In this document: positions 8,933-19,815 of the stretch, piece after piece
How the letters are laid out: every line of letters begins with the position of its first letter
Position numbering within the stretch: position 1 is the first letter of the stretch
Source of the DNA: Pseudomonadota bacterium
GTDB taxonomy: Bacteria; Pseudomonadota; Gammaproteobacteria; Pseudomonadales; Pseudomonadaceae
Direction: 5' to 3'
Assembly (NCBI GenBank): GCA_023431055.1
Contig: JAEYXX010000070.1
Location: 1 to 64,000 of the forward strand
DNA: 64,000 nt
The notes under the pieces: generated by a model
The model's database searches: none
What the model was told of the DNA's origin: nothing
Seen by the model: only the letters and a program-made list of their open reading frames with translations
Program-made: the position numbers and the translations under genes

Positions 8933-10279
8933 TCAACTGCCTGCGACGGTCATCTTCTCGATCAGTACCGAGCCCGTGCAGATATTGCCGCGCCGTTCCA
9001 GGTCGCGGCCGACCGCAACGATCTGGCGGAACATGTCGCGCAAGTTGCCGGCGATGGTCACCTCCTGCACCGGGAACTGAATCTCGCCGTTCTCAACCCA
9101 GAAGCCCGCCGCACCACGAGAATAGTCGCCGGTGACCAGATTCAGGCCCTGCCCCATCAGCTCGGTCACCAGCAGGCCGCGCCCCATCCGCCGGATCAGC
9201 GCCTGCTGATCCTCATCGCCGTGGGTGACGAACAGGTTGTGCACGCCACCAGAGTTGGCGGTGCTGGGCAGTCCCAGCTTGCGCCCGGAATAGGTGCCGA
9301 GTACGTAGGACACCAGCTCGCCCTTTTCCACGAAAGGTTTTGCGTAAGTGGCCAGGCCATCACCATCGAAAGCTGCACTGCCCAGGGCTCGAGGCAGATG
9401 CGGACGTTCGTCGAGCGTCAGCCACTCGGGGAACAGACGCTGGCCGAGCGCGCCTTCGAGGAAGGAGGAATGGCGATACAGATTGCCGCCCGAGATTGCC
9501 GCCAGCAGATGACTGAACAGCCCGCCGGCAAGCTCGGCAGCGAACAGCACCGGCACCTCGCAGGTGGGCACCGGCCGCGCGCCCAGGCGGCTGACCGCAC
9601 GCTCGGCAGCCCGCTGGCCGATACCCGCGGCGTCGGCCAGCAGTTCGCCCTGGCGATTGACGTCATACCAGTAGTCCCGCTGCATCTGCCCCTCGCCTTC
9701 GGCGATCATCACGCAGCTCAGGCTGTGCCGGGTGCTGGCATAACCACCGACGAAACCATGACTGTTGCCATACACGCGGCAACCCTGATGGGTGTTCAGA
9801 CTGGTGCCATCGGCGTTCTTGATCCGGGTGTCGGCGGCGAACGCTGCCGCCTCGCAGGCCAGTGCCTGCTCCACCGCCTGCTCAGGCGTAATCGACCAGG
9901 GGTGATAGAGGTCCAGCTCGGGCAGCTCGCGCGCCATCAGCGCGGCATCGGCCAGGCCGGCACATTCATCTTCGGAGGCGTGCTTGGCAATCGCCAGGGC
10001 TGCCGCCACGGTCTCGCGAATGGCCTCGATACCGGTGGCCGAGGTGCTGGCAGAGCCCTTGCGCTGGCCCACATACAAGGTGATGCCAAAACCCTGATCA
10101 CGATTGAACTCGACGGTTTCCACCTCGCCCTGGCGCACGGTGGTGGACAACCCCTGGCCAGCCGAGACGGCTACCTCACAGGCACTGGCGCCCTGGCGCC
10201 GGGCCTCGGCGAGAATCGTCTCGACCTGCTCCTGCAGCGCTGGCAGGGCCTGCGGCCCGATACGTTCTACTTCACTCAT
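8933..10279 (-). CDS. pmbA: PmbA/TldE, partner subunit of the TldD protease
   Basis: 448-residue member of the PmbA/TldD family. With TldD it forms a metalloprotease that processes small modified peptides (microcin B17 precursor, CcdA in E. coli). PmbA itself lacks the HExxxH metal site, as expected. The ATG at 10279 (MSEVERIGPQ) has GGGAG upstream; a GTG two codons earlier overlaps that ribosome site and is rejected. It lies on the minus strand, separated from tldD by the divergent darP gene. Confidence 0.95.
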   Translation of the reverse strand: MSEVERIGPQALPALQEQVETILAEARRQGASACEVAVSAGQGLSTTVRQGEVETVEFNRDQGFGITLYVGQRKGSASTSATGIEAIRETVAAALAIAKHASEDECAGLADAALMARELPELDLYHPWSITPEQAVEQALACEAAAFAADTRIKNADGTSLNTHQGCRVYGNSHGFVGGYASTRHSLSCVMIAEGEGQMQRDYWYDVNRQGELLADAAGIGQRAAERAVSRLGARPVPTCEVPVLFAAELAGGLFSHLLAAISGGNLYRHSSFLEGALGQRLFPEWLTLDERPHLPRALGSAAFDGDGLATYAKPFVEKGELVSYVLGTYSGRKLGLPSTANSGGVHNLFVTHGDEDQQALIRRMGRGLLVTELMGQGLNLVTGDYSRGAAGFWVENGEIQFPVQEVTIAGNLRDMFRQIVAVGRDLERRGNICTGSVLIEKMTVAGS

Positions 10280-10406
10280 AAACACTCCCGATGCTCTAGG
10301 TGCAGGCCCGATGCGTACATAGCCCGCGCCTGCTCTCGACTGCCGGCTACGGGCCGGCGGTCACGGTTGCTGCTATCATGGCGGCGTTTCCCTCTGGACC
10401 CACCCC

Positions 10407-10925
10407 ATGTCTGATTCCTATGACGACTTCTCCCTAGAGAAGAGCAAATCTCAGGTCAAACGCGAGCTGCATGCCCTGCAGGATCTCGGCGAGCGTCTGA
10501 CTACGCTCAAGCCGGACCTGCTGGCCAAGATGCCGCTGACCGACGCATTACGCCGCGCACTCGCCGAAGCGCCGAAACACACGGCCAACGCCGCGCGCAA
10601 ACGCCACATCCAGTTCATCGGCAAGCTGATGCGCGAACAGGATGTCGAAGCGATCGTCGCCATGCTCGACCAGGTGGACAGCTCCACACGCGAGTACAAC
10701 GAGCGTTTCCATGCGCTGGAGCGCTGGCGCGACCGCCTCATCGCTGAAGGCGACAGCGCGCTGGAAAGCTTCGTCGAGCTTTACCCCGACGCCGACGTCC
10801 AGCATTTGCGCGGCCTGGTCCGCCATGCTCAGCACGAAGCCGCGCGCAACAAGCCGCCGGCCGCTGCACGCAAGGTGTTCAAGTACATCCGCGAGCTAGA
10901 CGAAATCCAGCGCGGCTTGCGCTGA
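10407..10925 (+). CDS. darP: DarP/YjgA, 50S ribosome biogenesis factor
   Basis: 172-residue DUF615-family protein (YjgA, renamed DarP) that associates with late 50S precursors and aids peptidyl-transferase centre maturation. It is highly charged and mostly helical ([20 protein letters not shown] at the start; [13 protein letters not shown] near the end). It is the only plus-strand gene in this part, lying between pmbA and tldD and converging on tldD with 12 bp between the stops. Confidence 0.93.
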   Translation: MSDSYDDFSLEKSKSQVKRELHALQDLGERLTTLKPDLLAKMPLTDALRRALAEAPKHTANAARKRHIQFIGKLMREQDVEAIVAMLDQVDSSTREYNERFHALERWRDRLIAEGDSALESFVELYPDADVQHLRGLVRHAQHEAARNKPPAAARKVFKYIRELDEIQRGLR

Positions 10926-10937
10926 GCCGGCATCGCC

Positions 10938-12380
10938 TCAGGCACCGGTGCCGCCAACGGTGATCGCATCGATCTTCAGCGTCGGCTGGCCGACGCCTAC
11001 CGGCACCGACTGACCATCCTTGCCACAGGTGCCAACGCCGCTATCCAGGGCCAGGTCGTTGCCGACCATGGACACCCGGCTCATGGCCTCCGGGCCATTG
11101 CCGATCAGGGTCGCGCCCTTGACCGGCGCGGTGATCTTGCCGTCCTCGATCAGGTAGGCCTCGCTGGTGGAAAAGACGAACTTGCCGCTGGTGATGTCCA
11201 CCTGGCCGCCGCCGAGATTGGCGCAGTAGATGCCCTTCTTCACCGAGCGGATGATTTCCTCCGGGTCGCTCTCGCCGGCCAGCATGTAGGTGTTGGTCAT
11301 GCGTGGCATCGGCAGGTGCGCATAGGATTCACGACGACCGTTGCCGGTAGCGGCCACGCCCATCAGGCGCGCGTTGAGCTTGTCCTGCATGTAGCCTTTG
11401 AGCACGCCGTTCTCGATCAGCGTGGTGCACTGAGTCGGTGTGCCTTCGTCATCGACGCTGAGCGAGCCACGACGACCGGCCAGGGTGCCATCATCGACGA
11501 TGGTGCACAGACTGGACGCCACCTTCTGCCCGACCTTACCGCTATAGGCCGAGCTGCCCTTGCGGTTGAAGTCACCCTCCAGGCCGTGGCCGACCGCCTC
11601 ATGCAGCAACACGCCGGACCAGCCAGCGCCCATCACCACCGGCATGCTGCCGGCAGGCGCGGCGATGGCTTCGAGGTTGACCAGCGCCTGGCGCAGCGCC
11701 TCGCGGGCATAGCTCATGGCGCGGTCCTCATCGAGGAAATAGCGGTAGTCGGTACGCCCGCCGCCGCCATGGCCACCACGTTCGCGGCGCCCGTTCTGCT
11801 CGACGATGACACTGACATTGAAGCGCACCAGCGGGCGGATATCGGCGCTGAGGCTGCCATCATGAGCGGCGACCAGAATGCGATCCCAGACACCGGCCAG
11901 GCTCACGGTGACCTGCTTGATGCGCGGATCCAGCGCTCGGGTGGCGCGGTCGATGCGCTGCAGCAGCTCGACCTTCTCGGCGCGGCTCATGACATCCAGC
12001 GGGTTGCCTTCGGCATACAGCTGGGTCACCTGCGGGCTGACGAAAGCCTGCACCCGGCCCTGCTGGCCGGCACGGGAGATGGAACGCGCCGCTTGTGCGG
12101 CCTGGGTCAGCGCATCGAGGCTGATCGCATTGCTGTAGGCAAAGCCGGTTTTCTCACCGGACTGGGCGCGCACGCCGACGCCCTGATCGAGGTTGAAACT
12201 GCCTTCCTTGACGATGCCATCTTCCAGCACCCAGGTTTCCGACACCTGGCTTTGGAAATAAAGGTCGGCGGCATCGATGCCAGGCCCTGCGACCTCACCC
12301 AGCACGGCACTGAGGCTGTCGAGCGTCAGGTTACCTGGCGCCAGCAGGTGCTCGCTGACGGATTGCAACATCGTATTCAT
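10938..12380 (-). CDS. tldD: TldD, catalytic metalloprotease subunit
   Basis: 480-residue catalytic subunit of the TldD/TldE protease. The zinc motif is [11 protein letters not shown], with His260, Glu261 and His264. The glycine-rich [11 protein letters not shown] region precedes it. The ATG at 12380 ([10 protein letters not shown]) has GGAG at good spacing on the minus strand; longer upstream reading overlaps the preceding nitrilase-family gene and is not credible. It follows that gene by two bases, so it belongs to the operon running down from mreB. Confidence 0.96.
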   Translation of the reverse strand: MNTMLQSVSEHLLAPGNLTLDSLSAVLGEVAGPGIDAADLYFQSQVSETWVLEDGIVKEGSFNLDQGVGVRAQSGEKTGFAYSNAISLDALTQAAQAARSISRAGQQGRVQAFVSPQVTQLYAEGNPLDVMSRAEKVELLQRIDRATRALDPRIKQVTVSLAGVWDRILVAAHDGSLSADIRPLVRFNVSVIVEQNGRRERGGHGGGGRTDYRYFLDEDRAMSYAREALRQALVNLEAIAAPAGSMPVVMGAGWSGVLLHEAVGHGLEGDFNRKGSSAYSGKVGQKVASSLCTIVDDGTLAGRRGSLSVDDEGTPTQCTTLIENGVLKGYMQDKLNARLMGVAATGNGRRESYAHLPMPRMTNTYMLAGESDPEEIIRSVKKGIYCANLGGGQVDITSGKFVFSTSEAYLIEDGKITAPVKGATLIGNGPEAMSRVSMVGNDLALDSGVGTCGKDGQSVPVGVGQPTLKIDAITVGGTGA

Positions 12381-12382
12381 GG

Positions 12383-13231
12383 TCACTCCACAACGATCGG
12401 GCGCGGCGCACCCGATAAAAAGAATCGGCGGTCCTGCTGCACCGGCATACGTTGGCGAATGGCCGCCTGCTCGGCGACATCGCGTGAAGCCAGCAATGCG
12501 GCTTCTCCCTGATCCTGCTCGGCGAGCACGCTGCCCCAGGGGTCGATGATGGCCGAATGACCAAAGGTCATGCGCTGACCCGGGTGTTCGCCGCCCTGCC
12601 CCGCTGCCAGCACATAGCACTGGGTTTCGATGGCACGCGCCCGCGTCAGTACCCGCCAATGCGCCGCGCCAGTCACGGCGGTGAAGGCTGCCGGCACGCT
12701 GATCAGCTCGGCGCCGGCTTCACGCAGCGCACCGAACAGCTCGGGAAAGCGCAAGTCGTAACACACCGTCAGGCCCAGGCGCCCCACCGGCGTATCCGCC
12801 ACCACGACACGCTGGCCATGGACGAAATCGTCGGACTCGCGATATCGGCCACGGTTGTCGGCCACGTCCACATCGAACAGGTGCAGCTTGTCATAGCGAG
12901 CTGCGCGCTCGCCCTGATCATCGATCAGTAGCGAACAGGCGTGCGGCTTGCCTTCGGCGTCATCGTCCGGCGGCAGCGGCAAGGTGCCGGCCACAATCCA
13001 TAAACTGAGGTCACGCGCAGCGCGTTTCAACCAGGGCAGGATCGGCCCTTCGCCCAAAGCCTCGGCGCGACCGATGGCCGCCAGGTCGCGTCGTCCCATG
13101 GCGGCGAAATTCTCCGGCAGCACGGCGAGGCGCGCGCCGCCCTGCGCAGCCCGCTCCAGCATGCGGCGCGCCAGGCGCAGGTTGGTTTGCACGTCGTCCT
13201 GACTGACCATCTGGATTACAGCGAGGTTCAT
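12383..13231 (-). CDS. Carbon-nitrogen hydrolase (Nit1-type amidase)
   Basis: 282-residue nitrilase-superfamily enzyme. The Glu-Lys-Cys triad is visible: Glu40 in [11 protein letters not shown], Lys115 in RYDKLHLFD and Cys157 in [13 protein letters not shown]. The sequence fits the Nit1/YafV-like group, some of which repair deaminated glutathione; that specific role is inferred. The ATG at 13231 ([11 protein letters not shown]) is preferred; a TTG at 13243 adds four residues. It lies between yhdP and tldD, all on the minus strand. Confidence 0.9.
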   Translation of the reverse strand: MNLAVIQMVSQDDVQTNLRLARRMLERAAQGGARLAVLPENFAAMGRRDLAAIGRAEALGEGPILPWLKRAARDLSLWIVAGTLPLPPDDDAEGKPHACSLLIDDQGERAARYDKLHLFDVDVADNRGRYRESDDFVHGQRVVVADTPVGRLGLTVCYDLRFPELFGALREAGAELISVPAAFTAVTGAAHWRVLTRARAIETQCYVLAAGQGGEHPGQRMTFGHSAIIDPWGSVLAEQDQGEAALLASRDVAEQAAIRQRMPVQQDRRFFLSGAPRPIVVE

Positions 13232-13281
13232 GGCGGTACTCAATCAGTTCTCGTCGTGACAGCCTACGCCAAGACGCACCG

Positions 13282-16200
13282 TCATTGCGGTTTTTCGAAA
13301 GGCTTGTCGAAGCTGATATCCGGGTCCTGCAGCGGGCCTTTGACGTCGTACTGCACGCTGGCGAAACGAGCAACCTTGTCACCCAGCAACTTGTCCGCCA
13401 CGAACAGGGCGCCACCGATCGCCGGCGCACCGACGATCAACGCCGCCAACGGTAGGTTGTTGGTCACTGGCAGGGTCACCAGCAGCTTGGCATCGATGCG
13501 CTCATCGCGCATGTCCAGGTTACCGTTCAGCTCCAGATTGCTCGAAGGTCCCGTCAGGGTGATGGGCTCCTGGGTGACGAACAGTCCGTTGGTCGCCTGC
13601 AGGTTGCCCTTGACCCGGTCGTAGCTCAGCCCCTTGCCCAGCAGGTCGGAGAAATCCAGACGCAAGCGGCGGCCGATGGAGTTGAAGTTGAGCAGGCCGA
13701 ACACGCGCAGTGCCTGAGCCGAGCCCTGTACCTCGACGAACTGCCCCTTGCGCAACGAGGGGTCGAGATTGCCGGAAAAGCGCTTGAGCGAGAACCAGGC
13801 CGGCGAACCGGGCCAGCTGCCATCAACGTCGACCCGGAAACTTTCACTGGTCACGCTGGGGGCGTAATCCCAGGCTTTCAGGATCGCGCCCAGGTCCTTG
13901 CCCTGTAGGCGCCCCTTGTACCAGCTCTGGGTGTTGCCGGCGCTACTTCGCCAGCCGGCACTGCCGCCAATCTTCAGCCCCTGCAAATCAAGATCGAGCT
14001 CATCGAAACGCACGCCGCGCTCTTCCGGGCGCACCTTGAGCGACCAGGCGCCCAGCACCTTGTCGCCGCGCTGCACGCGCTGGATGCTGATATCCAGGGC
14101 CGGCAGCGTACTGGGATCGAAATCGGCCAGCGGATCAGGCGCATCGGCGGCCTTTTCCGCATTGGGGTCCGCTGCCGGCAGGCGCACATGCTGCAGGTCG
14201 GCGCGAATCGGTACACCCTCGGCATCGGCCAGCAGCACGCGGCCAGCCGCCAGTTCGCTGTCGAACTGCACTGCCCAAGCCTGACCCTCTCGCTCCAGGC
14301 CGACGGTCAGTTGCTCGACCTCCTGACCGAAGCCGCGGAATCGCCCGATCTCCAGGCGCGCACTACGGAACAGACGCTGGCTGTCAGCATCCACTTCGAC
14401 CGGATGCGTGCTACCGAGCTGCTTCCAGGCATCCACATCCAGCTCCTCCAGACGCCCACGCACACGCAGCCCCTGGCCAGGCGGCAGACCCGCCGCGCCA
14501 CCGCCGACCACTACCTCGCCGCGACCATCGGCCAGCGCACCGGCAGGCGCGGCCAGATTCAGGCTGGCCAACTCGCCGTAATCCGCCCAATAGCGGCGCT
14601 CACGCCCGGATAGCGTCATGCGCCAACTGGCATCCCGCTCCTGCGTTGCCGGCTTGCCGAACGGCGCAGGCAGATCGATCGCGACACCGCGCAGGTTGGA
14701 ATCGACGCGCAACTTGCTGTCATCGCCATCCAGCGTCAGGCGCAGGCGATATGGCAGTGTGCCGCTGACCGGCAATTTCGCTGGACCGCCCAGCCATTTG
14801 CTTAGGGTGTCGACCTGCACCTGACCACGCAGATCGAACAGCGTACGCGCTTGCCCGCGCGATCCCTCGGCGTTGATTCTGCCGCTGACCTGGCGCCCGA
14901 ATACCTCGGCACGGACGTCCGGTGCGCTCAGGCCGGCATTGCTGTCGAAGCGAAACGCGCCCTTGACCTTGCTCAGTTGCAGATCCGGATTGGCCAGCTT
15001 GAGGCTGGCCCCTTCAGTGGCAAAATCCACCACCACGCCTGGCTTGGCGGCCTTCTGCAGCGGAATATCCAATTGCAGTCGGCCGGCCAACGGGCCTTCA
15101 CCCTGCCAGCCGGCGAAAACTTCCGACGTGCCCAGCGGCGCCTCCTGCAACAGCTTGATGGCATCGCCCAGACTGCTCTGCACATCGCCCTCGAGCTGCA
15201 GGCGCGGCGGCTTGCCGTCGTGCAGCAGGGGAATATTGGCCGTAACATCGCTGACCTGGCTCTCCAGCAGGCGCCCGCTCTGCAGGCGCACGCGCACCGC
15301 ATCGTCCTCGATCAGCACTTCGCCCACACCCTCCCGCAGCGAAGGCCAGCCAGGTTGAAAGGCCAACTCGGCGTCCTTCACCTTGAAGAACAGGCTGAGG
15401 CTGCGCGCGCCCAGTGACGCGCCCTTGCTCAGCGAGCCCTGGTACTGGAAGTAGCCTTCCTCGACGTGGCCTGCGCGAATAGCCGTCTTCAGCCAGTGAT
15501 CGAGTTCCGCACTCATGCCGGGCGCGCGGCTCGGCAGATACTTCTCGGTGTAAGCGGCATCGCCGTCGCGCATGCCGACGCGCAGGTCCATGTAGTCCTC
15601 GGCCTCGGGATCGCGCAGCAGGCGGATCAGCATGTCGCCGGAGACCTGTCCTTCCTCGCCGTCGACCCGCATATAGGGGCTGTAAAGCGTCAGCCCGGCT
15701 TCGCTCCAGTCCCAGCTCAACCGCGCCTGCGCATGGCGATAGCGCCAGGGCTTAGGGAACAGCTGGTCCAGGTGCAAGGCGAAGTCCTCGGCATTCAGAC
15801 GCAGCTCACCCTTGAACATGTTGCCCGAAGCGCTGCCGCTGACATTCTCGGCGGCCGGCGCGCCGTGGTAGGCCTGAATACCCACCTTGTCCAGATTGGC
15901 GGCGAACTGCAGACGCTCGGCGCCCTCACGCTGCGGGTAATAGTCGAGCAGCAGGTTGTTCACCGCACCGACGGGTGCCAGCGCGATCAGAACGTCGCGA
16001 GCATTGTCGGGCATCGGCACCAGCGCCTGCACCAAAGGCGCCCAGGCGGCGAGATCGAGGCGGTCTGCGGTCAGGGCCCAGCGTTCGTCGGTGTCACCCT
16101 CATCGCCCTGCTTCAGGTTCAAATGCAGTTCGCCGATGCGCTGCTCACCATGCGTCAGGGCGAGGGAGTCGATCTGTGCGCGCACGCCCTTCTCGTCCTG

Positions 16201-17058
16201 AGCGAAGAAAGCGTTGAAGGCCAGGTCCTTGAGTGTCACCAGCTCGCGCCCTTGCTGACCGCCCGCCAGCTCGGGCGCATGCAGGCGCAGGGCCCCCTTG
16301 CGCAGGGTCAGGCCGCGGCCTTCCAGCCAAAGCTCACCGCCGGCCTGGAGCTGCTTGACCCGCCAGTCGCCGAGCAGTGATTTCGGCAGCCAGGTTGCCC
16401 AGTCGCTCTGCGGCAGGCTCAGATAGAGTTGCGACTCGACCTCGCGCCAGGTCTTCGGCTGCATGCGCGTGCGCAAACTCAGGGCCACCGGCTGGCCATC
16501 GGGCAGCAGCAGGCGTCCGTCGAGACGCTGGCTGTTGCTGCCGTAGCGCAGGCTCAGATTGACGTAACTGAGCAGCAACGGCTCCTGATCGAGGGGCTGC
16601 ACCACCACACGACTGTCGAGCAGGCTGATGCGATGCACGACCTGCAACTGCGTCAGCAGTTGCTCGACATTCAGCTCCGCGCTTTCGCGCTGTGGCAGCC
16701 CTTGCAACTGCCAGCCCCCTTCGGCGTTCTGCTGCACGTTCAGTTGCAGGCCGTCGACTTGCACATGGGCGATACGCGGCTGCCTGGCCAACAGACTGCC
16801 GCCAACGTCCGGCACCAGTTGCACGCGCTCCAGGCTCAGCCCTTGATCGTCGTCGCCCAGGCGCACGTCACGCGCCACCAGCACCGGCGCGAAGCCCTGC
16901 CAACGGCCTTCGAGGCTGCCGATACGCACCGGCACACCCAACTGCGCGCTGGCACGGTCCTCCAGTTCGAGGCGGTATTCAGCCACCAGCGGCACCAGCT
17001 CGCGGCCCAGGCTGACATAAAGCGCAGCCAGCACCAGAACGGCCGCGCACAGGCCCAA
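13282..17058 (-). CDS. yhdP: YhdP, AsmA-like phospholipid transport protein
   Basis: Large AsmA/DUF3971-family protein (1258 residues from this TTG). YhdP, with TamB and YdbH, carries phospholipids towards the outer membrane in enterobacteria. One N-terminal membrane anchor (LCAAVLVLAALYVSL) precedes a long beta-rich periplasmic body; the C-terminal AsmA region contains GNLDPSLRKGQFVEVQGSAQ. The TTG at 17058 omits an upstream in-frame stretch reading LARLFSALLRWG, which would supply the basic residues expected before the anchor. No ATG, GTG or TTG exists in it, but a CTG at 17094 preceded by GAAGG is a plausible true start. Confidence 0.9.
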   Translation of the reverse strand: MGLCAAVLVLAALYVSLGRELVPLVAEYRLELEDRASAQLGVPVRIGSLEGRWQGFAPVLVARDVRLGDDDQGLSLERVQLVPDVGGSLLARQPRIAHVQVDGLQLNVQQNAEGGWQLQGLPQRESAELNVEQLLTQLQVVHRISLLDSRVVVQPLDQEPLLLSYVNLSLRYGSNSQRLDGRLLLPDGQPVALSLRTRMQPKTWREVESQLYLSLPQSDWATWLPKSLLGDWRVKQLQAGGELWLEGRGLTLRKGALRLHAPELAGGQQGRELVTLKDLAFNAFFAQDEKGVRAQIDSLALTHGEQRIGELHLNLKQGDEGDTDERWALTADRLDLAAWAPLVQALVPMPDNARDVLIALAPVGAVNNLLLDYYPQREGAERLQFAANLDKVGIQAYHGAPAAENVSGSASGNMFKGELRLNAEDFALHLDQLFPKPWRYRHAQARLSWDWSEAGLTLYSPYMRVDGEEGQVSGDMLIRLLRDPEAEDYMDLRVGMRDGDAAYTEKYLPSRAPGMSAELDHWLKTAIRAGHVEEGYFQYQGSLSKGASLGARSLSLFFKVKDAELAFQPGWPSLREGVGEVLIEDDAVRVRLQSGRLLESQVSDVTANIPLLHDGKPPRLQLEGDVQSSLGDAIKLLQEAPLGTSEVFAGWQGEGPLAGRLQLDIPLQKAAKPGVVVDFATEGASLKLANPDLQLSKVKGAFRFDSNAGLSAPDVRAEVFGRQVSGRINAEGSRGQARTLFDLRGQVQVDTLSKWLGGPAKLPVSGTLPYRLRLTLDGDDSKLRVDSNLRGVAIDLPAPFGKPATQERDASWRMTLSGRERRYWADYGELASLNLAAPAGALADGRGEVVVGGGAAGLPPGQGLRVRGRLEELDVDAWKQLGSTHPVEVDADSQRLFRSARLEIGRFRGFGQEVEQLTVGLEREGQAWAVQFDSELAAGRVLLADAEGVPIRADLQHVRLPAADPNAEKAADAPDPLADFDPSTLPALDISIQRVQRGDKVLGAWSLKVRPEERGVRFDELDLDLQGLKIGGSAGWRSSAGNTQSWYKGRLQGKDLGAILKAWDYAPSVTSESFRVDVDGSWPGSPAWFSLKRFSGNLDPSLRKGQFVEVQGSAQALRVFGLLNFNSIGRRLRLDFSDLLGKGLSYDRVKGNLQATNGLFVTQEPITLTGPSSNLELNGNLDMRDERIDAKLLVTLPVTNNLPLAALIVGAPAIGGALFVADKLLGDKVARFASVQYDVKGPLQDPDISFDKPFEKPQ

Positions 17059-17117
17059 CCCCCAGCGCAGCAGCGCCGAGAACAGGCGCGCCAGGGCGCC
17101 TTCAGTGTTCGCCGCGC

Positions 17118-18575
17118 TCAGAGCAGCACCACGTCGTACTGTTCCTGGGAATACATGGTTTCCACCTGGAACTTGATGGTACGTCCGATAAAGGCCTCCA
17201 GATCGGCGACATTGCCCGACTCTTCATCGAGCAGACGATCAACCACTTTCTGATTGGCCAGCACCCGATAGCTTTCCGCCTGATAGGCGCGCGCCTCACG
17301 CAGAATTTCGCGGAAGATTTCGTAGCAGATGGTTTCCGGCGTCTTCAACTTGCCACGCCCCTGACAGGCGCTGCACGGCTCGCAGAGGATCTGCTCGAGG
17401 CTTTCGCGGGTGCGCTTGCGGGTCATCTGCACCAAGCCGAGCTCGGTGATGCCGATGATGTTGGTCTTGGCGTGGTCACGTTCGAGCTGCTTCTCCAGGG
17501 TGCGCAGCACCTGGCGCTGATGCTCTTCGTCTTCCATGTCGATGAAGTCGATGATGATGATGCCGCCCAGGTTGCGCAGGCGCAGCTGGCGGGCGATGGC
17601 GGTGGCCGCTTCCAGGTTGGTCTTGAAGATGGTCTCTTCCAGCGTGCGATGGCCGACGAAGGCGCCGGTATTGACGTCGATGGTGCTCATCGCCTCGGCG
17701 GGATCGACCACCAGGTAGCCGCCGGACTTCAGCGGCACCTTGCGTTCAAGGGCGCGTTGGATTTCGTCCTCGACACCGTACAGATCGAAGATCGGCCGTT
17801 CGCCCGGGTAGTGCTCCAGACGGTCGGCAATCTCCGGCATCAGCTCGGCGACGAACTGGGTGATTTTCTGGAAGGTTTCCCGCGAGTCCACGCGAATCTT
17901 CTCGGTGCGCGGGCTGACCAGGTCGCGCAGGGTGCGCAGTGCCAGGGACAGATCCTCGTAGATCACCACTGGCGCCTTGGCATTCTGGATCTGCGCGCCG
18001 ATCTGATCCCAAAGGCGGCGCAGATAGCGGATGTCGATGAGGATCTCGTCGGCGCCAGCGCCTTCGGCCGCGGTGCGCAGGATGAAGCCGCCGGCTTCCT
18101 CGATGCCTTCGGCGGCGACGCAATCGGCGACCACCTGCTTGAGGCGCTCGCGCTCGGCTTCATCTTCGATCTTCAGGGAAATGCCGACATGACTGGTGCG
18201 CGGCATGTACACCAGATAACGCGAAGGAATCGACAACTGCGTGGTCAGGCGCGCGCCCTTGCTGCCGATAGGGTCCTTGGTGACCTGTACGGTGAGGCTC
18301 TGCCCTTCGTGGACCAGGGCGCTGATCGGCTCGACCGCAGCCCCCTCACGGGTGGAGATTTCCGAAGCATGGATGAACGCCGCCCGCTCCAGGCCGATAT
18401 CGACGAAGGCCGCCTGCATGCCGGGCAGCACCCGCACCACCTTGCCCTTGTAGATATTGCCGACGATGCCGCGCTTCTGCGTGCGCTCGACGTGCACTTC
18501 CTGCAGCACGCCGTTTTCCACCACCGCCACACGCGACTCCATCGGCGTGATATTGATCAGAATCTCTTCGCTCAT
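17118..18575 (-). CDS. rng: Ribonuclease G (CafA)
   Basis: 485-residue endoribonuclease of the RNase E/G family that matures the 16S rRNA 5' end and decays some mRNAs. The S1-like RNA-binding region is near residues 35-125; the catalytic core includes the metal-binding DVNTGAFVG and IIIIDFIDM segments. The zinc-link CxxC is CEPCSACQGRGK. It has normal RNase G length and lacks the RNase E scaffold tail. It lies between maf and yhdP in the mre-cluster operon. Confidence 0.96.
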   Translation of the reverse strand: MSEEILINITPMESRVAVVENGVLQEVHVERTQKRGIVGNIYKGKVVRVLPGMQAAFVDIGLERAAFIHASEISTREGAAVEPISALVHEGQSLTVQVTKDPIGSKGARLTTQLSIPSRYLVYMPRTSHVGISLKIEDEAERERLKQVVADCVAAEGIEEAGGFILRTAAEGAGADEILIDIRYLRRLWDQIGAQIQNAKAPVVIYEDLSLALRTLRDLVSPRTEKIRVDSRETFQKITQFVAELMPEIADRLEHYPGERPIFDLYGVEDEIQRALERKVPLKSGGYLVVDPAEAMSTIDVNTGAFVGHRTLEETIFKTNLEAATAIARQLRLRNLGGIIIIDFIDMEDEEHQRQVLRTLEKQLERDHAKTNIIGITELGLVQMTRKRTRESLEQILCEPCSACQGRGKLKTPETICYEIFREILREARAYQAESYRVLANQKVVDRLLDEESGNVADLEAFIGRTIKFQVETMYSQEQYDVVLL

Positions 18576-18643
18576 GCATCCATCCTGGTGATCATGCCGG
18601 CCGGGCTACTGCACCGCCCCGCGGACTCAAGCTTTTGGACAGC

Positions 18644-19279
18644 TCATCCAGCAACGGCGTTGCCATCGTCTGGTTTCTGCAGATGTCCTTGCACCGGCAG
18701 CTGCCAGCAAGCAATACCGAACTCGCCAAGCAGCCCGGCAGTTTCGCACAGCGGCAAACCGACCACCGCCGAGTAGCTGCCCTGCAACTGGCTGACGAAC
18801 ACCGCCGCCAACCCCTGGATACCATAACTGCCGGCCTTGTCACATGGCTCACCGCTGGCCCAGTAAGCCTCGATTTCAGCCTCGCTGATGGGGCGAAAGC
18901 TCACCTCGCTGCTGACCACGCGTGCCGACTCGCGTTCGGCACTGGCCAGGGCCACGGCAGTCAGCACCTGATGGCTGCGCCCCGACAGGGCCTGCAGCAT
19001 GGCGCGCGACTCATTGAGGTCCGCCGGTTTGCCAAGAATCCGCCCGTCCAGCACCACCGCAGTATCGGCGCCCAGCACCACGGCATCGGTACGCTCGCCC
19101 AATAGTTGCAGACCGGCACGCGCCTTCTCGCGCGCCAGACGCTCTACATAGGCTGCGGCCGGTTCGGCTGGCAAAGGATTTTCATCTATCGAGGCGATTA
19201 GCGTGACGCAGGGCACAGCGATCTGGGCCAGCAATTCACGGCGACGGGGCGAGGCGGAGGCCAGAAACAGCTCGGCCAT
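18644..19279 (-). CDS. maf: Maf-family nucleotide pyrophosphatase
   Basis: 211-residue Maf/Ham1-related NTP pyrophosphatase. The N-terminal nucleotide site is [12 protein letters not shown], and the conserved [16 protein letters not shown] motif follows. The position between mreD and rng marks it as the YhdE-type Maf, for which dTTP/UTP pyrophosphatase activity is known. The ATG at 19279 ([10 protein letters not shown]) gives the family length. The tail (PDDGNAVAG) extends slightly past the conserved domain. Confidence 0.93.
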   Translation of the reverse strand: MAELFLASASPRRRELLAQIAVPCVTLIASIDENPLPAEPAAAYVERLAREKARAGLQLLGERTDAVVLGADTAVVLDGRILGKPADLNESRAMLQALSGRSHQVLTAVALASAERESARVVSSEVSFRPISEAEIEAYWASGEPCDKAGSYGIQGLAAVFVSQLQGSYSAVVGLPLCETAGLLGEFGIACWQLPVQGHLQKPDDGNAVAG

Positions 19280-19326
19280 GCGGGTATCTCCCTTGGCGAA
19301 CCGCGGCCAGCCAGACAAGGCCGCGT

Positions 19327-19815
19327 TCAGTTGACGTTGAGGCGCAGGTGCAGACCACGCAGGATGACGCAGATCCAGGGCCACAGCAGGGCGCTGATCA
19401 GCGCCGGCAGGATGAAGGCCAGGGTTGGCGGACGACTGCCGGTCAGGGCATTGAGCCACAGCTGCACCAGTTGGGCGAGGCCGAACACCACCATCAGCAC
19501 CATGCTCTGCTGCCACATGGGAAACATGCGCATGCGCCGGTGCAGGCTCAGCACCAGAAAGGTAATCAGCGTGAGGATCAAGGCGTTCTGCCCGAGCAGC
19601 GTGCCGAACAGCACATCCTGCGCCAGACCAAGTATCCAGGCCGTGGTCAGGCCGACGCGATGCGGCAGTGCCAGCACCCAATAGGTGAGAATCAGGGCGA
19701 CCCACAGCGGGCGACCGATCTGCATGAACTCGAGCAGCGGCGCGACACTGAGCAGCAGCGCGAAGGCCAGAGTCAGCCAGATCACCCAACCGTTACGAGG
19801 TTGTATACCGACCAT
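19327..19815 (-). CDS. mreD: MreD, rod-shape determining membrane protein
   Basis: 162-residue inner-membrane protein with about five or six hydrophobic segments. It is a component of the elongasome that positions lateral wall synthesis with MreB, MreC, RodA and PBP2. Family features include the early [22 protein letters not shown] stretch and a short basic loop RRMRMF. It abuts mreC with a one-base overlap and precedes maf by 47 bp. Confidence 0.95.
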   Translation of the reverse strand: MVGIQPRNGWVIWLTLAFALLLSVAPLLEFMQIGRPLWVALILTYWVLALPHRVGLTTAWILGLAQDVLFGTLLGQNALILTLITFLVLSLHRRMRMFPMWQQSMVLMVVFGLAQLVQLWLNALTGSRPPTLAFILPALISALLWPWICVILRGLHLRLNVN

